Shown: in pieces, positions 16,997 to 24,959 of the stretch
Position numbering within the stretch: position 1 is the first letter of the stretch
Layout of the letters: each line of letters starts with the position of its first letter
DNA from: Colimorpha sp045222295
Lineage (GTDB): Bacteria > Bacteroidota > Bacteroidia > Bacteroidales > P3
Reading direction: 5' to 3'
Length of the DNA stretch: 64,000 bases
Assembly: GCA_045222295.1 (NCBI GenBank)
Contig: JBGUXP010000011.1
Coordinates: forward strand, 74,187 to 138,186
Position numbers and translations under genes: made by a program
The notes under the pieces: generated by a model
The model's input: the letters and a program-made list of their open reading frames with translations, nothing else
What the model was told of the DNA's origin: nothing
Databases searched by the model: none

Positions 16997-18127
16997 ATGA
17001 ACATCATCATCACCGGCGGGGCCGGATTTATCGGAAGCCATGTGGTACGGCTGTTTGTCAACAAGTACCCGCAGTACAAGATTATCAACCTCGACAAGCT
17101 GACCTACGCCGGCAACCTGGCCAACCTCAAGGATATCGAGAATAAGCCCAACTATAAGTTCGTCAAGATGGACATCTGCGACTTCGACGGTGTCTACAAG
17201 CTGATGCAGGACGAGCACGTCGACGGCATCATCCACCTGGCCGCCGAAAGCCATGTGGACCGCAGCATCAAAGACCCCTTCACCTTCGCACAGACCAACG
17301 TGATGGGTACCCTTTCGCAGCTGCAAGCCGCTAAATTGTACTGGGAGAGCCTGCCGGAGAAATTCGAGGGCAAACGCTTCTACCACATCTCGACCGACGA
17401 GGTCTATGGAGCGCTGGAGATGACGCACCCCGAAGGCATCAAGCCCCCGTTCACCACCAAGGCCTCCAGCGGCGAGCATCATCTGGCCTACGGCGAGAAA
17501 TTCTTCACCGAAGACCTGAAATACCAGCCGCATAGTCCCTACAGCGCCGCCAAAGCCTCAAGTGACCACTTCGTGCGTGCCTTCCACGACACCTACGGGC
17601 TGCCCACCATCGTCACCAACTGCTCGAACAACTACGGTCCCTACCAATTCCCCGAAAAGCTCATTCCGTTGTTCATCAACAATATCCGCCACCGCAAACC
17701 CCTGCCCGTCTACGGCAAAGGTGAGAACGTGCGCGACTGGCTGTATGTCGAAGACCACGCCCGCGCCATCGACCTCATCTTCCACCAGGGCAAGATTGCC
17801 GAGACCTACAACATCGGTGGCTTCAACGAGTGGAAGAACATCGACATCATCAAGGTGGTCATCAACACCGTCGACCGTCTGCTGGGCCGTCCCGAAGGCC
17901 AGGACATGGACCTCATCACCTACGTCACCGACCGTGCCGGCCACGACATGCGCTACGCCATCGACAGCAGCAAGCTGCAGCGCGAACTCGGTTGGGAGCC
18001 CAGCCTCCAGTTCGAGGAGGGCATCGAGAAGACCGTCCGCTGGTACCTTGACAATCAGGACTGGATGGACAACGTCACCTCCGGCGACTACCTGAAATAC
18101 TACGAAGATATGTACGCTGGCCGCTAG
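16997..18127 (+). CDS. rfbB: dTDP-glucose 4,6-dehydratase
   Basis: The second enzyme of dTDP-rhamnose synthesis, converting dTDP-glucose to the 4-keto-6-deoxy sugar with bound NAD. TGGAGFIGSHVVR is the dinucleotide-binding loop, HLAAESHVDRSI follows, HISTDEVYG carries the catalytic Thr-Asp-Glu, and YSAAKASSDHFVRA is the YxxxK motif. NNYGPYQFPEKLIP and GENVRDWLYVEDH complete the match. The 376-residue length suits Bacteroidota RfbB, which has an insertion after DEVYGALE. No other rhamnose gene is adjacent. The stop codon lies in the loop region of a terminator hairpin. Confidence 0.96.
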   Translation: MNIIITGGAGFIGSHVVRLFVNKYPQYKIINLDKLTYAGNLANLKDIENKPNYKFVKMDICDFDGVYKLMQDEHVDGIIHLAAESHVDRSIKDPFTFAQTNVMGTLSQLQAAKLYWESLPEKFEGKRFYHISTDEVYGALEMTHPEGIKPPFTTKASSGEHHLAYGEKFFTEDLKYQPHSPYSAAKASSDHFVRAFHDTYGLPTIVTNCSNNYGPYQFPEKLIPLFINNIRHRKPLPVYGKGENVRDWLYVEDHARAIDLIFHQGKIAETYNIGGFNEWKNIDIIKVVINTVDRLLGRPEGQDMDLITYVTDRAGHDMRYAIDSSKLQRELGWEPSLQFEEGIEKTVRWYLDNQDWMDNVTSGDYLKYYEDMYAGR

Positions 18128-18142
18128 GCCAGCGTACATTTT
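18111..18142 (+). terminator. Intrinsic terminator overlapping the end of rfbB
   Basis: TGTACGCTGGCC (18111-18122), loop GCTA, GGCCAGCGTACA (18127-18138), then TTTT. A 12-bp perfect stem whose left arm is rfbB coding sequence; the TAG stop spans the loop and first base of the right arm (18125-18127). Confidence 0.8.
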
Positions 18143-18801
18143 CAATGCTGGCTACTGGTGTCGACTTCGGCGGGAACCGTTATGATGCCGTAGCCATTCT
18201 TGTCGTATGTGCCACGCCACAAGGCCCTGTCCACCTCTATTTTTTTTATAAGGATTGTTTTTTCAGAGTCCTCATACTCGTTGCCTTGTTTATCCACATA
18301 TATCTCCCAATCATAATCCGTCCACACCTCCGCCACTCCATTCCTGAAGTCATATGCCCTGTAGTATTGCAAGGGAACAACGACCTTACCAGTCTTATCA
18401 ACATAGCCCCACATGTCATTCACCTTCACCGCAGCCAGGCCCTCGCTGAACTCCTGAGCATCTTCAAACTGCGGCGTGATGACCATGTGTCCACTTTTGT
18501 CAATGAAGCCGCATTTGGCATCCACCCAAACGGCACAGAGTCCCTCGCTGAAATGACGCGCACCATCATAGACAGGCTCAATGACAACATTTCCCGTCGA
18601 ATCTGCGAAGCCGAACTTGTCGTCGAAATACATCGTCATCAAGCCTTCGTAGCAGGAGTCAGAGAGTATTGGTACAAAGATTATGTCAATGTCAACGGAG
18701 GTATACTCCATTCCACATACCGCAGCTGTCCTTCCGCTCTTGCAGCCTGTAATGACGACGAGAGCAAGGAGGAGGGGACAAAAGGCAAAAAACTTCTTCA
18801 T
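18142..18801 (-). CDS. WG-repeat lipoprotein
   Basis: 219 residues from the ATG at 18801 (MKKFFAFCPLLLALVVITGC, a lipoprotein signal with Cys at 20). Three WG (KWG) repeats follow: FGFADSTGNVVIEPVYDGA, CGFIDKSGHMVITPQF and WGYVDKTGKVVVPLQY. Each is a small beta unit of the kind found in many Bacteroidota surface and periplasmic proteins. Binding partners of these repeats are mostly unknown. The in-frame extension upstream of 18801 overlaps the neighbouring gene and is not used. Last gene of the five-gene minus-strand run 20881-18142. Confidence 0.78.
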   Translation of the reverse strand: MKKFFAFCPLLLALVVITGCKSGRTAAVCGMEYTSVDIDIIFVPILSDSCYEGLMTMYFDDKFGFADSTGNVVIEPVYDGARHFSEGLCAVWVDAKCGFIDKSGHMVITPQFEDAQEFSEGLAAVKVNDMWGYVDKTGKVVVPLQYYRAYDFRNGVAEVWTDYDWEIYVDKQGNEYEDSEKTILIKKIEVDRALWRGTYDKNGYGIITVPAEVDTSSQH

Positions 18802-19376
18802 TGCTTTTTCGGTTTTGAAACGGGCAGCTCTTCCACATACAGCACGCGGTTCTGGACACAATATTGAAGCTTGTCCTTGTTCTTGTTGAACCACACTTTC
18901 CATTCGTTGCGAGACTGGTGCGAGATATAGCACCACCCCACGAGGTCGCCGTCACCGCTGTTGCGAATACCAGTAATCAGTTCGAAGTTGTAGACGATTT
19001 TCTCCGCCTCGTGAGAAAGAGGGTAACGGTAGATGTCGGGGGAGTTCAACTTCTCCAGTCGTGCGAGGAAAACCTGTTGTGCCCGTGCATTGTACCTTGG
19101 ACAATCATGCCTACGAAAACGTCCGTCGGGAGAGCTCCACTGTCGTACCATGCCATTCCCCAAAGGCAACTCATGATAGTTCGGCGAGGCATATCCCGAA
19201 ATGCTCCAATAGGAACACCTCACTGTCAGCGATGTGTCATGGTCGAGAAGCCAAGCTTCGGGTCTCCATGCACCCAAATCCTGAGCTGGGAGATGGGTGG
19301 CAAAAGAGCCCAGCAGGAGGCACAAAAATAGCGTCTGTTTGATGCCGGCAGGATGCCGGCGGTCCAGTGTTTTCAT
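18798..19376 (-). CDS. Secreted protein of unknown function
   Basis: 192 residues from the ATG at 19376, with a signal peptide (TLFLCLLLGSFATHLPAQ) after a positively charged start (MKTLDRRHPAGIK). The mature part has several Trp and Tyr (VRCSYWSISGYASPNYHELPLG, shown in part) and no motif I recognise. The start codon lies 2 bp beyond the upstream gene's stop and the stop overlaps the WG gene's start (ATGA-type), so it is translated within the run. The RRHPAGI part of the leader is encoded by a short 11-bp repeat at 19342. Confidence 0.6.
   Translation of the reverse strand: MKTLDRRHPAGIKQTLFLCLLLGSFATHLPAQDLGAWRPEAWLLDHDTSLTVRCSYWSISGYASPNYHELPLGNGMVRQWSSPDGRFRRHDCPRYNARAQQVFLARLEKLNSPDIYRYPLSHEAEKIVYNFELITGIRNSGDGDLVGWCYISHQSRNEWKVWFNKNKDKLQYCVQNRVLYVEELPVSKPKKQ
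19342..19363. repeat. 11-bp GC-rich repeat pair
   Basis: ATGCCGGCAGG and ATGCCGGCGGT side by side, the same unit as at 1632-1653 (ATGCCGGCAAT, ATGCCGGCGAG). Here it lies inside a signal-peptide coding region, there in an intergenic terminator. Confidence 0.5.
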
Positions 19377-19378
19377 CT

Positions 19379-19867
19379 TTATTTGCGGTATTGTTCCCAA
19401 TATCGTTGCAGTTTCTTTTTGAGGCGGAAAGTGTCGTACAAATCGGGCGACACCCTGTAGGTCACACCGTCACGGACAGGTATCTCTATCCAATGCCTGA
19501 TTCCTAACGTCTCTGGCCAAAACTCAAACACATTCTCAGTTGCGCTGTTGAATCCTTTGATGGTGTACCACGGCAGCGCCACGTTGCGAACTGCCTCCCA
19601 TTTCCCATGCTTTTTTCGTTCAGCACGGGTTAGCAGCAGAGATTTTTCGGAGACGACGATTTTGTCCCCGAAATGTAGCAGCCACGAGACAGCCGCATAG
19701 ACACCAAACGCTATTGCGAAGCCGAACAGCAGCCAGTGCCACCACAACACATCGGCCGAAAATAGGACGTACAAAAACAAGGCATCAGCAAAAACAGTCA
19801 CTGCCGCCATCAGCATGACGCTGACGGTTGTTCTATATCTTTTGATGGTATGCTGTTCCTTATTCAT
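19379..19867 (-). CDS. Small membrane protein with a PH-like C-terminal part
   Basis: 162 residues. Two adjacent transmembrane helices (VSVMLMAAVTVFADALFLYV and WWHWLLFGFAIAFGVYAAVSW, both in pieces) are followed by a soluble beta-rich tail (KIVVSEKSLLLTRAERKKHGKW, IEIPVRDGVTYRVSP). The two-helix-plus-beta layout resembles bacterial PH (YcxB/YdbT-like) membrane proteins; I cannot confirm it. The ATG at 19867 is preferred over an in-frame TTG at 19873 because it overlaps the previous gene's stop. Confidence 0.6.
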   Translation of the reverse strand: MNKEQHTIKRYRTTVSVMLMAAVTVFADALFLYVLFSADVLWWHWLLFGFAIAFGVYAAVSWLLHFGDKIVVSEKSLLLTRAERKKHGKWEAVRNVALPWYTIKGFNSATENVFEFWPETLGIRHWIEIPVRDGVTYRVSPDLYDTFRLKKKLQRYWEQYRK

Positions 19868-20606
19868 AATCAATGTCTATTCCGTCGATGCCCATCAATG
19901 TGCTGCCCTCGACCTTGATGAGGTCGTAGCCCCTGAGGTGGCTGTCAATGGTGAAGAGTCTCAAAAAATTGGTGTCCGTGTAGCGGTAGAGCCCCCTTGC
20001 TTTGTCCACGAGCCTCATTTCCACCGCCTCCACCGCGTCGCCAGCCTCATACTGGAAGCGGTAGCTGCCGTCGGGCAGCATTTCCACTTTCTTCAGCTGG
20101 TAGGGGTAGAAGTCGCCACAGGCAGGGATGATGGCCCCGTCGGACAGGTAGAGTCCGCAACGCCCCTCCTGATAAAGGTAGTATTCCCCATTATATTTAC
20201 AGACCGGATACCAGTGACGAGGTGTATCGTTCAACCGAACGGGCGAGAATACTACATCCATTGTCGCCAGATTGTCAGTGTAGTCCCTGGCGGTGATGGA
20301 CTGCATCATATTCAGACTGCTGTCGTATGCTGTCGTTCCTCGGCGCATCAGATAGTAGGACAATTCTATCTCATTGTCGATTCCGTCCTCCTTGCCTGCC
20401 AACACACAGCTTTTGTACAGCACCGTCCGTCCCTTCTCCATGAAAGGTTTCTTGATTTCCCAATAGCCACGGTCGTCTGCCCACAGAGTGTCCACATTTG
20501 TCTCAGAAATGATATCGATAGGGGCGCTATTTGCCGTCCCGCTCTTGCAGGCGGTCGTCATTCCGACGGCGCACACCATCGCGCATAGTATAAGTTTTGT
20601 TCTCAT
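19860..20606 (-). CDS. Putative lipoprotein of unknown function
   Basis: 248 residues with lipoprotein signal MRTKLILCAMVCAVGMTTAC (Cys at 20) followed by KSGTANSA. The mature part is rich in Tyr and acidic residues (YYLYQEGRCGLYLSDGAIIP, DGSYRFQYEAGDAVEAVEM in pieces), likely beta-structured. I recognise no family. The signal peptide closely resembles that of the protein at 37145-37639 (GAMVCALGMMTA), suggesting common recent origin of these envelope genes. Overlaps both neighbours by a few bases. Confidence 0.65.
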   Translation of the reverse strand: MRTKLILCAMVCAVGMTTACKSGTANSAPIDIISETNVDTLWADDRGYWEIKKPFMEKGRTVLYKSCVLAGKEDGIDNEIELSYYLMRRGTTAYDSSLNMMQSITARDYTDNLATMDVVFSPVRLNDTPRHWYPVCKYNGEYYLYQEGRCGLYLSDGAIIPACGDFYPYQLKKVEMLPDGSYRFQYEAGDAVEAVEMRLVDKARGLYRYTDTNFLRLFTIDSHLRGYDLIKVEGSTLMGIDGIDIDYE

Positions 20607-20881
20607 CTTGTCACTATCAGCAAGTATACGGTAAGGCTTAATATGATAACGAGAGATAGGAAATAGGTGACAATCATACTTTTTGAGAAAATGCCACCTT
20701 TTCTATAGTTTGTTTTTAGGTTCTGTAGCCAGAGGAAACCATATTTTATACGACAATAAAGAGCTGCTATCAGATGAATGACAGCAATGGGGAAAAACCA
20801 GTTCCATATAGTCAGTACTGTGTCAAATGTATTTGTCATTTTGTTTATTAACGTTGCATAACAGATATTATTGTCTGCCAT
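20603..20881 (-). CDS. Small two-helix membrane protein
   Basis: 92 residues with two hydrophobic helices (TIWNWFFPIAVIHLIAALYC and MIVTYFLSLVIILSLTVYLLI in part) joined by a short basic loop. First gene of the minus-strand run of small envelope proteins; its TGA overlaps the start of the next gene. A later Met (MTNTFDTV, 20839) is an alternative start. No family recognised. Confidence 0.5.
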   Translation of the reverse strand: MADNNICYATLINKMTNTFDTVLTIWNWFFPIAVIHLIAALYCRIKYGFLWLQNLKTNYRKGGIFSKSMIVTYFLSLVIILSLTVYLLIVTR

Positions 20882-21042
20882 TGATACAGCATCATCGCGA
20901 GTTTCGCCCTCTCTATATACTATTATAACAGGTTTTTTGCCGAATCTCTACAAGCGTCCTCCTTTTTTAACAAAAAAATTCTTCCACACACAATATTTAT
21001 TTTAAATCATCGTTTCTTAACTAAGAAAATAATTACAAAACT

Positions 21043-21408
21043 ATGAGTAAAATCAATTCCAAAGAACTGACCAAGGCTGAAGAGCAGGTAATGCAGGCCA
21101 TTTGGAAGATTGGGAAAGGGTTTGCCAATGAGATTTTTGCGGAGGTAGAAGCAAATGTGGCATACAATACGGTGCTGACAGTGGTGCGCATCCTGGAGCA
21201 GAAAGGGTTTGTGGCACACGAGACCTTCAACCGCAGCAATCGCTACTACCCGCTCATCAGCCGCGAGGAGTATATGCAGCAGATGCTGGGCAGCATTGCG
21301 CACCGATTCTTCAGCTCGTCGCCCCGGGCTTTGGTAAGTTTTCTCGTCGACCGCAAAGCGGTGACGCTTGAAGACCTGGAATCTATCACTAAAGAAATTG
21401 AGTCATGA
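21043..21408 (+). CDS. BlaI/MecI family transcriptional repressor
   Basis: A 121-residue winged-helix repressor: LTKAEEQVMQAIW is the family N-terminus, AYNTVLTVVRILEQKGFVAHE the recognition-helix and wing region (in pieces), and the C-terminal helices give dimerisation. In the Bla/Mec systems such repressors are cleaved after a membrane M56 protease senses beta-lactam. Here the protease-like gene follows with a 4-bp overlap (ATGA at 21405), so the two form one regulatory pair. The signal sensed in Bacteroidota pairs is generally not known. Confidence 0.92.
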   Translation: MSKINSKELTKAEEQVMQAIWKIGKGFANEIFAEVEANVAYNTVLTVVRILEQKGFVAHETFNRSNRYYPLISREEYMQQMLGSIAHRFFSSSPRALVSFLVDRKAVTLEDLESITKEIES

Positions 21409-23030
21409 TACGCTGGATCCTTTTCTCAACATTGGCTACGGGAGTCTTCTATGGACTTTACCTGTTGCTTTTCCGTCGCGATGCCCATCTGCAGCTGCGC
21501 CGCTACTACCTAATGGGAACATTGGCATTCAGTCTCGTATATCCTCTGGTGCGTATGCCCGAGGTGATGGAGGTGGAATGGTCTCATCCTAGCTTCTTGC
21601 TCCAGACTTACTCCACAGTCAGCTCGCCGGAGGCTTCCCTCACCCTTGACCTTGGAGAGCAACCAACGGCAGCAGCATCCGAAACGGATTGGTCGTGGTT
21701 GCCATTGTCAGTATGGCTGGCGGGTTGTGGAATCCTGCTCCTTATGCTGCTGGTGCAGTTTGGATTACAGATGGCACGGCTGCATCGAAAGCCCGCTGTG
21801 ATGTACCTCGACAGCGAGATGGATTCCTACTCCTTCTTCAACCATATAATAATAGGTACGCGCACGATGAGCGACGAGGAGCTGAGACTGGTGCTGGCTC
21901 ACGAGAGAGAACACGTACGCCAGAGGCACACCCTCGACGTGCTGCTGATGCGTTTCATGTGTTGCATGGCATGGTTCAACCCTTTCGCATGGCTTATGCT
22001 GCACGAGTTGCGCGCGGTGCACGAGTATCAGGCCGACGCAGCAGTGCTAACAACTTTCTCAGGACACACTCCCTCCCCCCTGCGTGGTACTCCCCCTAAC
22101 TTAGGGGGAGAGCTTGATAGCCATCCCAACACCTCCCCTAAGTTAGGGGAGGTGGATGCCGAAGGCGGACGGAGGAGTGTGTATCTGCACCTGCTCTTCA
22201 AGCAGACCACAGGATTCGGATATGGCCATATCACCAATAATTTCAACAGTATCAACCTCAAAAAACGCATCACCATGATGAACAAAACAAAATCGCGCTT
22301 CGGCGCATGGAAAGCATTGGCGGCGCTGCCCGTGGCGGCGCTGCTGATGATGGTAGGATGTCAAAACACCCCCCTGACGGGCGACACCCTGGACACAAAA
22401 AAATACAATATCCCCGACGGATCCTACCTGGTATCGGATGGCCACGTAAGTTATGTCGATGTCTTCAAGGATGGCCGCCTGATAAGCCGCCACTTGGACG
22501 GGCTGGTGGAGATACCCCTCGACAAAATTGGTGAGATGGACATTCTCAACGAAACAAACTCGCTAGCCACTGTCGACAAGGCTGCGGAGAAGCACAAAGA
22601 ATACAAGTATGTCCGCGTGATAAGACTTAAGAATATGGCAGAGCCTCCCGAAGTGATGACCGACTATTATGAGCTGTGCTACAGCAACGACAGCACCTGC
22701 CAAGTAGCCAGGGAGATTGAGGGCGAGAGCGTATCCACCCTACCTACATACATAGGTGGAGAGGAAGCCATGTACAAGTACATTGCCGAGAACCTGCGCT
22801 ACCCAGAGCAGGCCAAGGCCGACGGCATCGCCGGCAGGGTGCAAGTCTCTTTCGTCATTGAAAAAGACGGTAGCGTCACCGACGTGGAAGTCGTGCGTGG
22901 CATTGGCCACGGCTGCGACGAGGAGGCAGTGCGCGTGGTCAAGTCGATGCCACGCTGGACGCCCGGCACGCTCTTCGGCAAGCCCGTCCGTGTGCATTAC
23001 AACATGCCCTTCGCATTCAAATTACAATGA
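21405..23030 (+). CDS. M56 (BlaR1-like) membrane metallopeptidase fused to a TonB C-terminal domain
   Basis: 541 residues: N-terminal helices (ILFSTLATGVFYGLYLLLF), a peptidase M56 domain with zinc motif AHEREH (HExxH-type HEREH, about residue 167-171), then MKKR-like linker and a second helix region (KALAALPVAALLMMVGC). The C-terminal TonB domain is YIGGEEAMYKYIAENLRYPEQAKADGI ... VQVSFVIEKDGSV ... MPRWTPG, cited in parts. M56-TonB fusions occur in Bacteroidota. A GC-rich palindromic insertion (22066-22180) lies in frame between the two domains, encoding SGHTPSPLRGTPPNLGG and more. Confidence 0.88.
   Translation: MIRWILFSTLATGVFYGLYLLLFRRDAHLQLRRYYLMGTLAFSLVYPLVRMPEVMEVEWSHPSFLLQTYSTVSSPEASLTLDLGEQPTAAASETDWSWLPLSVWLAGCGILLLMLLVQFGLQMARLHRKPAVMYLDSEMDSYSFFNHIIIGTRTMSDEELRLVLAHEREHVRQRHTLDVLLMRFMCCMAWFNPFAWLMLHELRAVHEYQADAAVLTTFSGHTPSPLRGTPPNLGGELDSHPNTSPKLGEVDAEGGRRSVYLHLLFKQTTGFGYGHITNNFNSINLKKRITMMNKTKSRFGAWKALAALPVAALLMMVGCQNTPLTGDTLDTKKYNIPDGSYLVSDGHVSYVDVFKDGRLISRHLDGLVEIPLDKIGEMDILNETNSLATVDKAAEKHKEYKYVRVIRLKNMAEPPEVMTDYYELCYSNDSTCQVAREIEGESVSTLPTYIGGEEAMYKYIAENLRYPEQAKADGIAGRVQVSFVIEKDGSVTDVEVVRGIGHGCDEEAVRVVKSMPRWTPGTLFGKPVRVHYNMPFAFKLQ
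22066..22180. repeat. 115-bp palindromic element inserted in frame in the M56-TonB gene
   Basis: Ends in ACACTCC (22066-22072) and its inverse GGAGTGT (22174-22180). It contains two perfect palindromes, CTCCCCCTAA-C-TTAGGGGGAG (22090-22110) and CCTCCCCTAA-G-TTAGGGGAGG (22132-22152), followed by TGCCGAAGGCGGACGGAGG. A related fragment with CCTCCCCTG...CAGGGGAGG lies inside the response regulator at 40005-40055. The reading frame is open through it. Confidence 0.8.
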
Positions 23031-23737
23031 GACAAATCTTCACAATCTCATTGCTCAGTGTCCTCCTGTTGGCGGGCTGCGGTGCGTCGCGGCCCGTCAG
23101 CAGCGAGGTCTGCGACTGCCAGCAGGCGGTCCGGGTGCCCGACAAGGCGTTCCGCACCTTCCTCGTCGACAAGGGCTTCGCCGTGAAGGCGGGCTGGCAC
23201 ACGCTGAAGCCCACTGCCAAGGGCTGTGCCCTGACGGCACTGGAATGCTACGAGCAAGGCATCCATTCGCTGAAAGGCATAGAGATGTTTCCCCAACTGG
23301 AGCAGGTCACCTGCAGCGACAATCCTCTTGTGGAACTGGACCTCAACTCTCTGCAACGTCTGCAACGCCTCTACGGCCTTAACCTGCCTTTACAGAGCAT
23401 CACCATCGACAGTTGCCATCACCTCCAACATATCGAGTTAAGCCACACCCAGCTCGACACCTTCAACCTATCCCCTTTCCCCGAACTGGAGTTCTTTTAC
23501 TGCATCTTCTCACCGATGAGAAGCCTAAACCTTTCGCCCTGCCGCACACTCAAATCGCTCTACATCCGAGGCACACAAATCCGCACAGTCGACCTGCGTC
23601 CATGCTCCAGTTTATTAGAGTTTCATGCCCTCGACACCCCCTTGGAGCACATCATCGTCTCCCCCGAGCAATACCAGTCGAACATAAAAGTGTCGGTCGA
23701 GGATAGCGTGAAGATTATCACAAAACAAATCCCCTAA
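23027..23737 (+). CDS. Leucine-rich-repeat lipoprotein
   Basis: 236 residues with lipoprotein signal FTISLLSVLLLAGC. About five leucine-rich repeats of 20-23 residues follow (LEQVTCSDNPLVELDLNSL, LQHIELSHTQLDTFNLSPF, LKSLYIRGTQIRTVDLRPC), so the mature part should be a short solenoid for protein or glycan contact. Starts with an ATGA overlap on the M56-TonB gene, placing it in the BlaI/M56 operon; it could be a sensing partner or target of the system (inference). Confidence 0.78.
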   Translation: MRQIFTISLLSVLLLAGCGASRPVSSEVCDCQQAVRVPDKAFRTFLVDKGFAVKAGWHTLKPTAKGCALTALECYEQGIHSLKGIEMFPQLEQVTCSDNPLVELDLNSLQRLQRLYGLNLPLQSITIDSCHHLQHIELSHTQLDTFNLSPFPELEFFYCIFSPMRSLNLSPCRTLKSLYIRGTQIRTVDLRPCSSLLEFHALDTPLEHIIVSPEQYQSNIKVSVEDSVKIITKQIP

Positions 23738-23790
23738 AACATCCCCCCATTAAAAGGGAGAGACCAGTCTGCTTCATCTGTTATCCTGCA

Positions 23791-23856
23791 TTTGTTCGGT
23801 ACTTGTTCGGTATTTGTTCGGTGAATAACCGAACAAATACCGAACAAATGATGAAC
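23791..23856. repeat. Six-unit 11-bp repeat forming a 20-bp hairpin
   Basis: TTTGTTCGGTA, CTTGTTCGGTA, TTTGTTCGGTG, then AATAACCGAAC, AAATACCGAAC, AAATGATGAAC: three forward and three inverted units in unbroken 11-bp phase. The arms 23803-23822 and 23828-23847 pair perfectly over 20 bp around loop GAATA. No T tract follows, so it is not a standard terminator, though it lies just after the LRR lipoprotein gene. Confidence 0.85.
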
Positions 23857-23947
23857 GACAATTGGACTAATGTACTACCATCTACCAGCGGGAAATGATT
23901 GTGCGAGGGCACAATAAACACAAAAAAAAAGCGTTTTGGAGAAAGAC

Positions 23948-24541
23948 ATGGAACAGAAAAACATCATTTTTGATTTCGGGAACGTGCTGGTGCAGTGGCA
24001 TCCGGAGCAGATATACGGCAAGTATTTCGGCGACGAGGCAAAGGCGTGGTGGTTCCTGCGGCATGTGGCCGACAACGAGTGGCGTCTGCGTGTCGATGCC
24101 GGTGAGAGCATGGATGCTTGTATCCGCGAGCAGCAGGCCAAGTTTCCCGACTACGCGGAGGCCATCGGGCTCTACCGCTCGAAATGGCGCGAGATGCTCA
24201 CCAATGAGGTCCCTGGCATGCGGGAGCTTCTCTGCCAACTGTCAACTGCCAACTACCAACTCTATGGCCTCACCAACTGGAGCATGGAGACCTTCCCCGA
24301 GGCGAGAGAACGATTCTCTATCCTACAACTAATCGACCACTATGTCGTCAGCGGTGCAGAAGGCTATGTGAAGCCCGACCCTAGGCTGTTCCAAATCCTC
24401 CTCGACCGCTATCAATTGAAAGCCGAAGAGTGCATCTTCGTCGACGACAACCCGGACAACGTCGCCGCCGCCAGAAAACTTGGCATGCAGGGTATCGTGT
24501 TCCGCGGAGCTGATGATTTTCGAAAACAACTTGGATTATGA
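23948..24541 (+). CDS. HAD superfamily phosphatase (subfamily IA type)
   Basis: 197 residues from the ATG at 23948 (an in-frame TTG lies 12 bp upstream). HAD motif I is DFGNVLVQW (nucleophile Asp), motif II TNWS, motif III the Lys in VKPDPRLF, motif IV FVDDNPDNV. The cap is the small helical type, as in YihX/YuxH-like alpha-glucose-1-phosphate or general sugar phosphatases; the substrate is not predictable. The segment CQLSTANYQLYG is written by a 7-bp repeat (24236-24263) without changing the expected length. Stop overlaps the following thioesterase start (ATGA). Confidence 0.88.
   Translation: MEQKNIIFDFGNVLVQWHPEQIYGKYFGDEAKAWWFLRHVADNEWRLRVDAGESMDACIREQQAKFPDYAEAIGLYRSKWREMLTNEVPGMRELLCQLSTANYQLYGLTNWSMETFPEARERFSILQLIDHYVVSGAEGYVKPDPRLFQILLDRYQLKAEECIFVDDNPDNVAAARKLGMQGIVFRGADDFRKQLGL
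24236..24263 (+). repeat. 7-bp tandem repeat inside the HAD phosphatase gene
   Basis: CAACTGT, CAACTGC, CAACTAC, CAACTCT in 7-bp phase. It encodes CQLSTANYQLYG where relatives have a helix of equal length leading to the motif II strand. Confidence 0.75.
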
Positions 24542-24954
24542 ACAAGACTACCGAACAGGCACGCCGTGTGTTTCAACAGGACCGATATGCCACTGACCTC
24601 ACTGGCATCGAAATATCCTTTATCGGAGAACATGAGAGCCGCTGCACGCTGACCGTCGACGACCGCCACCGCAACGCACGCGGGGCTGTCATGGGAGGTG
24701 CTCTCTTCACTCTCGCCGACTTCGCTGCTGCCGTGGCCGCCAACAGCGAGGACATACACGAAGACGCCCCTCTACATTGGGTCTCTCTCGACGCCACCAT
24801 TCACTACCTCTCCCCCAGTCTGGGAGACCGCCTGGAAGCCGTCTGCATCCCTCTTAAAACCGGTCGCACTACAGCTCTTTACCAGACGATAATAGAAAGT
24901 CCCGACAACGGCAAACGCTATGCCATTGTCGAGACAACTATGATTTACGTGTAG
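24538..24954 (+). CDS. PaaI-type hotdog-fold thioesterase
   Basis: 138 residues. The hotdog fold signature HRNARGAVMGGALFTLADFAAAVAAN (in pieces) matches the PaaI/YbgC-like loop HxNxxGxxHGG with Met where His often sits; Asp in TLADFA and Ser-Leu-Asp in VSLDATIHYL complete the usual active-site face. It hydrolyses acyl-CoA or aryl-CoA thioesters in known relatives; substrate unknown here. Translationally coupled to the HAD gene by an ATGA overlap. It converges with lpxA, leaving only 5 bp between stops. Confidence 0.82.
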   Translation: MNKTTEQARRVFQQDRYATDLTGIEISFIGEHESRCTLTVDDRHRNARGAVMGGALFTLADFAAAVAANSEDIHEDAPLHWVSLDATIHYLSPSLGDRLEAVCIPLKTGRTTALYQTIIESPDNGKRYAIVETTMIYV

Positions 24955-24959
24955 CTTCT

